DNA from: Paramacrobiotus metropolitanus | Lineage: Eukaryota; Tardigrada; Eutardigrada; Parachela; Macrobiotidae | DNA: 64,000 bases | NCBI RefSeq assembly: GCF_019649055.1 | Contig: NW_026570507.1 | Location: 1-64,000 of the forward strand | Reading direction: 5' to 3' | Shown here: positions 1-9,295 of the stretch, one piece after another | Layout of the letters: every line of letters starts with the position of its first letter | How positions within the stretch are numbered: position 1 is the first letter of the stretch | Translations under genes and position numbers: made by a program | The notes under the pieces: model-generated | Seen by the model: the letters and a program-made list of their open reading frames with translations, nothing else | What the model was told of the DNA's origin: nothing | Databases searched by the model: none

Positions 1-2981
1 TCATAATCAATTTCAACGTCGACATCTGGTGAGGACTCCTCATTTTTGTGTCCTCTCTTCTTTTTCTGTTGAGTTTCCGCCTTTTCTTTCTTGGTTTTGG
101 TGTCTCCTTTTGAGGTTTGGTCCGATTTCTGCCCACTTCTTATAGCTCTTGTGGGCTTTGTAACCGTTTTAGACGATCTTGTCTTCGGCTTTTCATCGTC
201 CGAAACTTCTTCAGATGATTCGTCATCGTCTTCAGTGTCGTCTGAATCTTGAGGTGGAAAACAATGAGGACAATTCACGTCATTGCACGGCTTATGTTTA
301 GCTCCTTTGACAATCTCGAAAACTCTGGCCAATGATCGTTTAGGGTTATCTTCATCAATCGGTTCATCTTCTGATTCCGGTTCTTCATCATCATCTTCTG
401 GAGCGTCATCTCCTCCTACGGGGGCTGCTCCATTATCTTCCATTTCCTCATCGGCTTCTCCGGCAGGACCTTCCTGTGCCGCGAGTTTAGCCTGGGCTTG
501 AGCTTGTTGCTGTTTGGCGAGCTGTTCATTTGCAGCTTTGATATGTTCAGGAGGTGTAATATCCCAATACAGCGGCGTTTTTCGATGGTCGTAGCAGGCT
601 GTTCGAAGCGTTCCGTCGTCATGGTTATATGTTAATCGAATGAAGGCTTGATCCGCTTCCGCACGCTGCTGCATGAGACTAAGTACCGCTGCTGTTAATG
701 CCGTCGGGTTATTCTTAATCTCAGCTGGTAACATTTTGTACAATGCTGCGAGAGACTTCCTTGATTCGTTGTCAGCATGTGCTATATCCTCCTTTGATAT
801 GCACATCGGTGTGAAGGGGATCGGGTCTCCCGATAACGGATCAACGATTTCCACTATCGCTATCCCTGGTATGTCAACTGCATATTCATATCCGATCGTA
901 AACAGTCTGCAGACTGGCTCAGTATACAGGTACGCTGTGTCGTAATCGGGTTTCCGTTTCTTCTTCCCGCCTGTATCTTCTTCTTCCGGTTTTAACGTTT
1001 TTCTTTTAACCGCTAATATCCGCCCTTCGGTTGTGTGCGTATATAACACGTGGTCCTCGTTCGTACCCAACCGTATATGAATCCAGGCGTCCTCTTCTTT
1101 CGCCTGTTTCGCTATCAACTCTTTCATCATTCGGATAAGGATTCGAGGGTTTCTCCGATCTACCTCGTTTGGGATAGCCAGTAGGGCCGCTTCAGTTTGT
1201 TCCCGTGATGCCGTGTTGATTATTTTCTTCAACTCTTTATTTCCCTTGTCAGTGCATGACGGAATCTCCTGACTTGTCTTTTTATCCACGAGTCGAGCAG
1301 CAATTTTCTTCTCCTGCCCATCTGTTCCAGGGAAGGTTGCCAAGTATGCTCTGACTGGTGGGATCTCTGCTACAGGTATCGGTTGACTGGGTGCCGCTGG
1401 TAGTGGGGGAATTGGCTGAGTGGGGGCTGGTACCGATGGTTGATGAGCCTTCTTGGCCACCGGTACAACTGGTACGGGCATCTCCTGTGCCTGCGGTGGT
1501 TCCTTACTCACCGTAGGCTTTTTAGCCTTTTGACCATCTCCCGATTTAGGACTCTTTGTCACAGATCGTGCTCGTTTTGATGTGCCATGGCTAGAAGACT
1601 CTGCTGTCGAGCTCGTCCGTGATCTCGTGCGCTGTTTCAAAGCTTCATCCAGCTTCTTCTTTTCCGCCAATATTTCTTCATCTGTCATTTCTTCGACAGT
1701 TTTCGTCAATGATGTCCCCGCTTTTTCCTTTGATGAGGTCGGTGCGGCATCTACCGATCGGGACCTTTCTTCTGGATATTTCCTAATGAAGCGGAGGATC
1801 TTTTCCACCATAATTGGCCAATTTCGGTATACTAAGGCTGGATGACACCTTTTCATCGTTACAATTTGAATGCCAATTTCCTTTCTTTTTTGGATAAGGA
1901 CCGCTGTCTTCTCTTTCAGTGCCTCATGTGTGGGATGTGACATCCCTGCCACTGACATCAATTTGCCGTAGAACGCGTGTTCATCATCGACGCGTTCGTG
2001 GATCCGATAAAAATCGTGGCAGATTCGGTTAAAATCATGTATGACTCTCCTGTGTTCCTCCGTAATCGTCTCATGTTCGTCCACGATCACATTCAGGCGG
2101 TCATCATCTTCTCTTATGTTAACCGTCATTCGTGGAGAATATTCCGACACTGAAGGTTCGCCTGGGGGAGTTTTCGGTAATCCTTCTAACTGTGGTCCCA
2201 ACGAAGGCAACACTCCTCTCAGTCGCGGTGATTCAAATCGGTTTCCTCGTCCATATGATCTCCCTCCTCTTTTATGTGGGGATATGCCTCCGTGATCAAA
2301 TCGTCGATGTGGACGTGGTAGCACAGATGTGCCGAATGGTCCTGGCGCCGTTGCGGTCCAGTCCGGAAACAATGGCGGTAAATTTAAGCCTCCTTGGGAC
2401 ATAGATGGGGCAGGCGACGTTCCGCCATGTCCTCCATATACTGATCTGGGTGACGTTCCACCGATACCCGGTGTTCGGACTGGGGACATGCCGCTAAATC
2501 CTCCGTGTCCGCCAGGTACTACCGGTATCCCACCAAATCCAGGTAATCGTACGGGTGCCGTTTGCATTCCAACAGGGAAATTCGATACCACCTGTTGTGG
2601 CGGTGGCATCAATAACGCCGGTGATCCCATTGCAACTTGTGCCGAGCCATACGCTGGGAATTGTTGTCCCGAGAAAGGAACATTTTGTCCTGGGAATTGG
2701 GGTGGTCCGACATTTGAGCCGTAGTGATCCGACACCCAGTTCTGCGTATTCTGGTAACTCGTTGTGTCCTGCTGGTGTGGGTAAAAGACTGTGCCTCCCA
2801 CATAGACTGGCTGATTCGATATCCCTGGCTCGTTTTGCACCGTTCCTGCCGACGAGTTCGATTCGTCTCCAAAGTATGGGTTATAACCCTGATCACCTTC
2901 CATTCTTATCGGTGCTTTTAGCGGATTTCCAATACTTTCAGAATCAGAGTTATCTGAATTCTGTCGATCCAATCGTTCCAT
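1..2981 (-). CDS. Element A extra 3' ORF (env position, not env-like), partial
   Basis: One uninterrupted minus-strand reading frame runs from an ATG at 2979-2981 off the left edge, 993 codons so far. The upstream pol tail ends in another frame with its stop at 2986-2988, so the two abut. The N-terminal third is rich in Pro, Gly and Gln. Next comes a helical stretch with many charged residues, then a Lys/Arg/Ser region, a Pro-rich linker (PTQPIPPLPAAP), a mixed globular-looking part and an acidic segment with a Cys-rich patch (CNDVNCPHC). A basic, Lys-rich end follows. I see no signal peptide, membrane segment or furin site, so this is not a recognisable envelope. Function unknown. Open length and biased composition argue that it is coding. 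Confidence 0.7.
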   Translation of the reverse strand, partial: MERLDRQNSDNSDSESIGNPLKAPIRMEGDQGYNPYFGDESNSSAGTVQNEPGISNQPVYVGGTVFYPHQQDTTSYQNTQNWVSDHYGSNVGPPQFPGQNVPFSGQQFPAYGSAQVAMGSPALLMPPPQQVVSNFPVGMQTAPVRLPGFGGIPVVPGGHGGFSGMSPVRTPGIGGTSPRSVYGGHGGTSPAPSMSQGGLNLPPLFPDWTATAPGPFGTSVLPRPHRRFDHGGISPHKRGGRSYGRGNRFESPRLRGVLPSLGPQLEGLPKTPPGEPSVSEYSPRMTVNIREDDDRLNVIVDEHETITEEHRRVIHDFNRICHDFYRIHERVDDEHAFYGKLMSVAGMSHPTHEALKEKTAVLIQKRKEIGIQIVTMKRCHPALVYRNWPIMVEKILRFIRKYPEERSRSVDAAPTSSKEKAGTSLTKTVEEMTDEEILAEKKKLDEALKQRTRSRTSSTAESSSHGTSKRARSVTKSPKSGDGQKAKKPTVSKEPPQAQEMPVPVVPVAKKAHQPSVPAPTQPIPPLPAAPSQPIPVAEIPPVRAYLATFPGTDGQEKKIAARLVDKKTSQEIPSCTDKGNKELKKIINTASREQTEAALLAIPNEVDRRNPRILIRMMKELIAKQAKEEDAWIHIRLGTNEDHVLYTHTTEGRILAVKRKTLKPEEEDTGGKKKRKPDYDTAYLYTEPVCRLFTIGYEYAVDIPGIAIVEIVDPLSGDPIPFTPMCISKEDIAHADNESRKSLAALYKMLPAEIKNNPTALTAAVLSLMQQRAEADQAFIRLTYNHDDGTLRTACYDHRKTPLYWDITPPEHIKAANEQLAKQQQAQAQAKLAAQEGPAGEADEEMEDNGAAPVGGDDAPEDDDEEPESEDEPIDEDNPKRSLARVFEIVKGAKHKPCNDVNCPHCFPPQDSDDTEDDDESSEEVSDDEKPKTRSSKTVTKPTRAIRSGQKSDQTSKGDTKTKKEKAETQQKKKRGHKNEESSPDVDVEIDY

Positions 2982-2985
2982 CAAC

Positions 2986-3396
2986 TTAATACCTGTTATA
3001 ACAATGAAAACGGTATCTGTTAGCCGGTTTTCGACGAATCAGTTTTACACCTTCCCAACTCCCGTTCATAATATCATAAACGCCCATAAGCCTTATTTTT
3101 GGGTTAATATCCCTGCGTCCTTTAGTTATCCGATCAAAGAGTTCTTTGTCGGCGGCGTCTTCCTCTTCTCCTTTACTTGTGAGGATTTCCGTGGGAGTAG
3201 GTCGTGACTTCTTTTTCACCTTTCTTTGCTCGATGGCAGCGGCAATGTCACGCCCCAATTGAGCGGCTGTTGCTTTCGCTGTCTCGAGCTGCTGCGCCCG
3301 CTGATCAGTAGCGTCGCGCGGAGCACAATCTTTTTCTACAGCCACCTTCGGCTGATTATCCTCAGTAGCAGTGCGTGGTTTGAAAGAGCCCTTCAA
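2986..3396 (-). pseudogene. Element A pol C-terminal tail, out of frame with the rest
   Basis: The 136 codons include a charged stretch (DAADKELFDRITKG) that matches in kind the tail of element C pol (DEADKDLLTRITVG near 57.3 kb). It is therefore the remote C-terminal tail behind the integrase. It lies in a different frame from the preceding piece (3542-4222) and from the following ORF (1-2981), so at least one indel separates it from integrase. Upstream bases 3397-3541 look like degenerate coding sequence. The first codon shown need not be a real start. Confidence 0.6.
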
Positions 3397-3541
3397 ATTA
3401 CGCTCTGTTTTTTCAGCAACCTTCTGCTGATCGTTTTCGGTAGCAGTGCGTGGTTTGAGAAAGGACTGTTCCGAGTCTTTTGAAAACGCTCTGTACCCTC
3501 ATTTAAGGGGCTTTTCAGATTTCCGGCTTCCGTATTCAGCT

Positions 3542-4222
3542 TTAACGTAACTGCTGTTTCGAAGTCCTTATCTTCTTTCCGAGGTCTGCCTCTCTTCTTT
3601 TAGGCTTTACTTCGCTCACTCCATCTCCTGACATTTCGGTGACAGAGCGTGGTTTGAAAGAAGCGCGCTCTGCTGCATCATCTTCCGTTTCAGGTAGCAG
3701 AGGTGGTTCGGAAAATGATTTACAATCTTTTTGCGGGCCTCGCTCTGATTCCAGCTCCTTTTGAGATTCACCCACAGCTCCCTTGTGCTCCGGATTATTA
3801 GATAACGGTGGGTGCCATGGTTTCAGTCGATCAATAGAGACGACTTTCAAATCCGCCTCTTTTATCGGGTTCTGTTCGATGACTTCAGCTTCGTTCACCC
3901 TTGGGAAGCTGAGGATTTTCCACACCTTATCGTATTTCGCTTTAAAGTCCGATTGATTTTCCTTCTTCCCTTGTTTCGTGTCCTTAGGAAGTATGATCAA
4001 TACAAGATCACCCACTTTAAAGTTTGGTTCCGATTTCTTCTTATTGTAGATTTCTGCGTTTTTCTCATAAGCATCTTTTATATTGCATTTAGCGACTTCT
4101 TCAGCGAAAGTCAAGTTCTTTTTCATGGTCTCCACCCATTCGTCTGGAGTACCATAGTTATCTGGCAGATTCGTTCTTGTCACCACGTCCTCTGGCATGG
4201 TCATTTCTCTTCCATATAACAT
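3542..4222 (-). pseudogene. Element A integrase C-terminal part, after a nonsense codon
   Basis: It is in the same frame as the large pol ORF and separated from it only by a TAA at 4226-4228. It begins with the conserved MLYGRE block of Gypsy integrases and continues with an SH3-like segment (VGDLVLIILPKD) and the SIDRLKPWHP block typical of the GPY/F region. The matching place in element C (56.3 kb) reads through without a stop. The piece ends at 3542 with a basic tail. It is best seen as the distal part of one integrase, not a separate gene. Confidence 0.85.
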
Positions 4223-4225
4223 ATA

Positions 4226-7200
4226 TTATGCTGAGTAGCCAGTTGTAGCATGTACCGCTCTATTCATCGCTGAGGTCACATATGGAAGGTACTTGTTAAA
4301 TTTCCGTTCATTTCCTGCCTTCATGTACTGTGCCAGGCCATCTCCGATGATCTGCATCTGCCTTTCAACTTGGCCCTGGCCTTCAGGGTGATACGCCGTT
4401 CCGAACGTGTGTTTAATTTTAAACACATTGGTGACTTTCGATAGGACTTCCGCTGTGAAGTGCCTTCCACGATCCGTGTGCAAGATGTGCGGAGCTCCGT
4501 GTACCAATATCACATGTTTTACAAAGACTTTGGCGAACTCCTTCGCTGTCGCCGTCTTCATTGGTACTGCTATCACGTATTTTGTCAGCTGGTCGATAAA
4601 CACCGCTATGTACTTGTATCCGCGTTTCTTCGTCGGTAATAAAGGTCCTTTCAGGTCCGCATATACTCGAAAGAAAGGATGTCCCACTTTGATCTCCTGC
4701 AACTTTCCAGGTGGACATTTTCGTGGTGTCTTGTGGAACTGACATCCTTGACATGCGAGTATATAATTTTTAACGTCTGTGCTCATTCTGTCCCAATAGT
4801 ATCGCAGTCTGATAGCTGCCAGCGTCCTTTCAAACCCCAAGTGACCTGCTGCTTTCTCATCATGCAGTGCATGGATGATCGCTCTTCTCATTGACAGTGG
4901 TACGACGTATGTCCTTTCAAGTCTGCCTTTGTTGTCTTTTACTCGGTATAAGATTCCGTTCCATAACTGGTAATGAACTTCGAATTTCGATCTCGTTTCG
5001 GCGTCTGGGAGATGCTCCAGTTCATCGATGATCATTGCAAGGTGAGGATCTTTTAGCTGCTTGTTCCGGAGTTGCAGATTCGAATCATCTACCTCTTCCT
5101 CCTCTCCTTGCAAGTTGACGATACGCACAGTTGCAGTGCTGAGTTCGTTCCAATCAGAGATGACTTTGCATCTTGGCAGTGGTTTATGTCGATTATTCGT
5201 CTTTTTAGGGAACTTCAGCAACTTTATTGGGCACTCGTATAATGCCTGTGCAACTTTATCTGGTTCCCAGAGACCATCTCGATCTTTACTTCGCTCGCTA
5301 GGCCCAGCTCCCTGAGCTGCTGAGTCATGTTCAACTCCACTTTCGAGCCGGTTAATGTTGATCGATTTCTCAGCCGACTCTTTCGCCGTAACTGAGTTGA
5401 TCTTTATTCGCTTTTCTCTTTCTTCGGCCATCTGAACGAACAGTTGCCAAACTTCGATAGCTGGTTCCTTTATATCGTATTCTTTTTTGATATCCTCGAA
5501 ATTCGGGATCTCATCGAATTCCTCATCCTGGCATGTCGGACCTTCAATAGGTGCTCTCGATAGTGCATCCGCGTTATCGCAATACTTTCCCGGTTTGTAT
5601 TCGATCTTGAACTGGTGGCCTTGTAACGCCATCGCCCATCTGGTCAGTCGCGGATTCATGCCAACTTTGTTCGTTTCCGATCTCAGCAAGTTCGTCAGTG
5701 CCTGGTGATCAGTTCGTACGGTGAACTCGGAGTAGTCGATGTACGGTTTGAACTTTCTGACGGCGAATACGACCGCCAGACACTCCCATTCAGTTACACC
5801 GTAGTTCCTTTCAGCTCCATGTAGGACGCGGCTCGCATAGGCAATTGGATGACCTTCTTGGGACAGTACTGCTCCAATTCCTTCTTTGCTCGCGTCGCAT
5901 TCGATTACTGTCGGTTTAGCTGGATCAAACTTTGCCAGCACTGGACCTTCACATAGCAACTTTTTCAAGTTCTCAAATTCCTTCGTATGAACTTCTGTCC
6001 AGTCTTTTTTGACATGTTTATCGTTTCGCAGCAGCTCATATAAATGACAGGTATGCTGTGCGTAGCCAGCTATGAACTTCCGATAGTAGTTCGCCAATCC
6101 GAGGAATGATCTCAGCTGTTGTTCAGTCTGAGGTTTTTTGAACTCCGATACTGCGGTGATCTTTTCGGGATCCATTCGAACTCCGTTTTCACTGAGTATG
6201 TGACCCAGGAATCCCATCTCCCGCATTCCGAATTCACATTTCGTCGGTTTAATGGTGAAACCTGCTTCAACTAAACTTTGAAGGACGTTCCTCATGTTTT
6301 GCATGAAAATCTCCCAAGTCTTTCCAGCAAAAATGACATCATCGATGTATCCAAAGACGCAGCCCTTTCGCTTCGCCTTGGACAGAACTCTGTCCATACA
6401 GAGTTGGAACGTTGCAGGTCCATTACAGACTCCAAACGGCATCCTTTTAAATCGATACATGCCATCTTGGGTCACGAACGTCGTTTTATTAATCGATTCC
6501 GGATCCATGGGGATCTGCCAAAATCCACTTTGCAGATCCATTTTCCCGTAGTATTTGTTGCCTGCACACGCATCCAGCAACTCATCCGGGTTCGGTAGCG
6601 GGTAATTATTCTTTTTCGTTAACTTGTTCAGCATGATGTAGTTGACGCAGAATCTGGTACCCATTGTCCCGTCACCGTTCTTTTTCGCTGCTAGCACTAC
6701 TGGGAAGCTCCAGTCGGCATCTGATGGCTCGATGACGTCCTGCGCCAACATCTCTTCGATGTGTTTCGTTATGAACCCACGACCTGTCCAGCTGGTTCTG
6801 GCGGGATTGCATTTCACCGGTTTCGCATCTCCCGTGTCAATCACATGGGTGATCCCTTTGACATCTCCGTACGGTTTCTTTGATGTCGGTAACACCTTCC
6901 AGAACTCCCAGAATGCGCTATACACATCATTCTTCTGTTCTTGTGTCAGATCAGGTCCGAGTTTCAAGTTGCCGATGATCTTTGTCAGCTCAGCCTTCGT
7001 TACGTCGTCAACTGTTGGATCAGAGAGCACGTTCCTTACTGTGCCACTATTGACCTGGACGTTCTCCATATGATCATAGGGTTCCACATATCCAAGGAAC
7101 TGTCCTTTTTTGACAACTTGCCGTTTAATGCTATGATTAGCAATGACCAGATCGAAGTGTTTTCCTTTATGATCTGTTACTCCGGCTAACGGTTGGACAT

Positions 7201-9007
7201 CGGTTTCAACTTGAAAGACAGGTGTAAACATCAGCTTCTCGTTAGCTGGGACAAATCGTGCCATCTTAACTTTGACTCGTGTGCAAACAGATGGTTTCAG
7301 GAAGATCCGTTGATCACTGTAGACTCTAATGGTCTCTCGGTTTAATCTCATCCGTTGCACCTTCGTTCTTCGCACTTTGATCTCCTGCTCCTTTTCTTCA
7401 TCGACCTCGTCATCTTCATCGACATCGAGTAGGTTCTCCTGTTCTGAGAGGTCGTTTACTCCCGAGTCTTCTGAGGTCGTTGAATTATCACTTGAACTCG
7501 TCCAATCTGAATCCGAGTTGCTGCCATCATCATCCTTTGCAGCCCTTTGTTCAAGTGGTCGCTCATCAGCTCCTTTTTCAGATGAGACGTCATCTTCATC
7601 ACCTCGTGAATCGCTAAGTTTTTTCGTCTTCGCATTTTTGGGCAGAGGTTTGCCCGTTTCCATCGTTTTTCTTCCATATTTAGCTGCGATTCTCGGGTGG
7701 CTTCGTGTTACTCGTATCTTTGCCGATGACTTTCGTTCATCTGAGGTGGACCTCCCATTGTCCGGAGCTGCTCCTTCCAGCTCATCGATCTCCTTGAGGC
7801 TCATTAATGGGCTTTTGTCGATCGGTGGACCTTCCTCACCGTTATCGAGTGTCTCCTCGTCCTCTTTTGCCTTTGTTACTGGGTCTTGTTGACCATCCGA
7901 GATCTTTTGGAGCTCTTCGTTAAACTTTTCCCACATCTTTCCTCTTTCCGTTAACATTTGTGCGATTTCAAATGCTGTTGGCGATCGTTCTTCAGTCGCA
8001 TTATATTCCTGTTCAGCTGGTTCTGTAGGCAGATCCTCTTTGTGCGCCTCTTTTGCAGGCTCTTCATCTGCCTTATCTTTCTGAGCCCTTTCGTAACCTT
8101 TAGGTCGTTTGGGACCGACAAAGACGCAATTCGCCATCAGCTCTTCGGTGACCCAATCGTCACTTGGAATCGTTTCGTACATGCACCACGTGTCGCCACC
8201 CCGCTCCGGGTATTCAACTCCGTCAGGATCTGGTGCAAAAGTCACCTTCTTCTTTGTCATAAAACCCGCTTCCCTTCTTTTGCGAGTTACTTGTAACTCC
8301 CGCATTTCCTTAACGTTAAATGTGGGGATTTCATCTTCGAACTTTTTCCAATACGTTTCGAATATCTCCGAGTCGTCGTGGTGAAGTGCCGTGCAGAATT
8401 GCTCGATTGACTCATAAACAGGTGTGCCAAGTCCGGATGGGAAGTTAATCGTTTTCCCTTGGCCTCTGTACATATGGTTGATGCGGAAATCCCAGAACAA
8501 TTCTATTCTCGCATTTTCCCATATCTGGATCTCTTCGTTCATTTCTTCGGTTTCAACTTCAAGTTTCCGTTTTGACAATATTACCTCATGAGGGTCTTGG
8601 ATTCCATTATCCACGCATCGTTGCCAGTATTGCAACCATTTTCCTCTTCCATATACGAAGTTTCTAACGCATGATAGCCACGTTCGGTATCTGTTCCAAT
8701 GATAACGTTCGATGTGTGGGTTACACATGCTCATGGTTCGTAAGATACTTCGCACTTCTTTCGGGACGTGACTTTTAAGGTCTGCTATCGCTGCGTTACA
8801 TTTGGGCCATTCTGACAGGTCATCTTGGGATGCAATACGGTTACACTTAGTGCATTCCCACTGCGGTTGGATTCTGCGTGGATCTTCGTAATAACCATGA
8901 TGGCAACTCCCGGCTCTTTCTTCTGGGGTTAAAATTCTATCCGCTGGTTGTGTGACCATTACATCGTTTCGTTTTTTGGCGCTTTGCGCACATTCAATGA
9001 GTGTCAC
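4226..9007 (-). CDS. pol: Element A pol: reverse transcriptase, RNase H, integrase
   Basis: The ORF has 1593 codons. The first ~650 residues hold a Cys/His-rich segment near the start and long acidic, low-complexity stretches. The RT core follows: substrate-loop region VLAAKKNGDGTMGTRFCVNY, the catalytic YIDD near residue 886 and the thumb motif FLGHILSENG. RNase H has the ECDASKEGIGAVLSQ block and the later RTDHQAL. Integrase has a zinc-binding HHCC region (second Cys pair CQGC), then catalytic Asp in YADLKG, Asp in HTDRGRHF and Glu in GQVERQM. The full triad is intact, but the ORF stops at a TAA before the GPY/F end. The first codon given is GTG, so translation more likely enters from upstream as a polyprotein. 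Confidence 0.92.
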   Translation of the reverse strand: MTLIECAQSAKKRNDVMVTQPADRILTPEERAGSCHHGYYEDPRRIQPQWECTKCNRIASQDDLSEWPKCNAAIADLKSHVPKEVRSILRTMSMCNPHIERYHWNRYRTWLSCVRNFVYGRGKWLQYWQRCVDNGIQDPHEVILSKRKLEVETEEMNEEIQIWENARIELFWDFRINHMYRGQGKTINFPSGLGTPVYESIEQFCTALHHDDSEIFETYWKKFEDEIPTFNVKEMRELQVTRKRREAGFMTKKKVTFAPDPDGVEYPERGGDTWCMYETIPSDDWVTEELMANCVFVGPKRPKGYERAQKDKADEEPAKEAHKEDLPTEPAEQEYNATEERSPTAFEIAQMLTERGKMWEKFNEELQKISDGQQDPVTKAKEDEETLDNGEEGPPIDKSPLMSLKEIDELEGAAPDNGRSTSDERKSSAKIRVTRSHPRIAAKYGRKTMETGKPLPKNAKTKKLSDSRGDEDDVSSEKGADERPLEQRAAKDDDGSNSDSDWTSSSDNSTTSEDSGVNDLSEQENLLDVDEDDEVDEEKEQEIKVRRTKVQRMRLNRETIRVYSDQRIFLKPSVCTRVKVKMARFVPANEKLMFTPVFQVETDVQPLAGVTDHKGKHFDLVIANHSIKRQVVKKGQFLGYVEPYDHMENVQVNSGTVRNVLSDPTVDDVTKAELTKIIGNLKLGPDLTQEQKNDVYSAFWEFWKVLPTSKKPYGDVKGITHVIDTGDAKPVKCNPARTSWTGRGFITKHIEEMLAQDVIEPSDADWSFPVVLAAKKNGDGTMGTRFCVNYIMLNKLTKKNNYPLPNPDELLDACAGNKYYGKMDLQSGFWQIPMDPESINKTTFVTQDGMYRFKRMPFGVCNGPATFQLCMDRVLSKAKRKGCVFGYIDDVIFAGKTWEIFMQNMRNVLQSLVEAGFTIKPTKCEFGMREMGFLGHILSENGVRMDPEKITAVSEFKKPQTEQQLRSFLGLANYYRKFIAGYAQHTCHLYELLRNDKHVKKDWTEVHTKEFENLKKLLCEGPVLAKFDPAKPTVIECDASKEGIGAVLSQEGHPIAYASRVLHGAERNYGVTEWECLAVVFAVRKFKPYIDYSEFTVRTDHQALTNLLRSETNKVGMNPRLTRWAMALQGHQFKIEYKPGKYCDNADALSRAPIEGPTCQDEEFDEIPNFEDIKKEYDIKEPAIEVWQLFVQMAEEREKRIKINSVTAKESAEKSININRLESGVEHDSAAQGAGPSERSKDRDGLWEPDKVAQALYECPIKLLKFPKKTNNRHKPLPRCKVISDWNELSTATVRIVNLQGEEEEVDDSNLQLRNKQLKDPHLAMIIDELEHLPDAETRSKFEVHYQLWNGILYRVKDNKGRLERTYVVPLSMRRAIIHALHDEKAAGHLGFERTLAAIRLRYYWDRMSTDVKNYILACQGCQFHKTPRKCPPGKLQEIKVGHPFFRVYADLKGPLLPTKKRGYKYIAVFIDQLTKYVIAVPMKTATAKEFAKVFVKHVILVHGAPHILHTDRGRHFTAEVLSKVTNVFKIKHTFGTAYHPEGQGQVERQMQIIGDGLAQYMKAGNERKFNKYLPYVTSAMNRAVHATTGYSA

Positions 9008-9228
9008 CTTCCTTCATCTGAGGGTATTTCAATGACCTCCGTTCCCACTTTCTTCTGGTGGTCTTTCAATTGTTCAATTGCTTTGTCGCGGATTTCGCTC
9101 GCGAACATCTGTTCCTCTTCAGTTATTCGTTTTAATATCTCCATTGGGACTTCTATCTTTTCTTTGTCCGGATTTTGCTTTTCACTCCCAGTGCCTCTGG
9201 TACTGGGATAGGCTTCTGACCACTCCAA
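9004..9228 (-). other. Element A protease-to-pol junction, frame-scrambled
   Basis: This 75-codon stretch bridges the protease ORF (ends 9296) and pol (from 9007) in a third frame. It holds one copy of a hairpin-forming motif at 9187-9207, which reads IPVPEALG in a neighbouring frame. The rest is charged and probably helical (EILKRITEEEQMFASEIRDK). The frame changes on both sides suggest small indels in a once continuous polyprotein. Programmed shifts cannot be excluded. Confidence 0.5.
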
Positions 9229-9295
9229 GTCCGGTACAAGAGCTCGTTTCGCTTCGATTGCTGCTTCTCTTTGTGTAGCTGTGATTTGCTCAACG

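Noticed and set aside
283-2724. Plus-strand Ser/Pro/Gly-rich ORFs at the left end
   Set aside because: They are mirror images of the acidic and Pro-rich minus-strand ORF, which is open over the full 2981 bp.
7329-7892. Ser-rich plus-strand ORF of 187 codons
   Set aside because: It lies opposite the acidic stretch of element A pol; a complement artefact of Glu/Asp codons.
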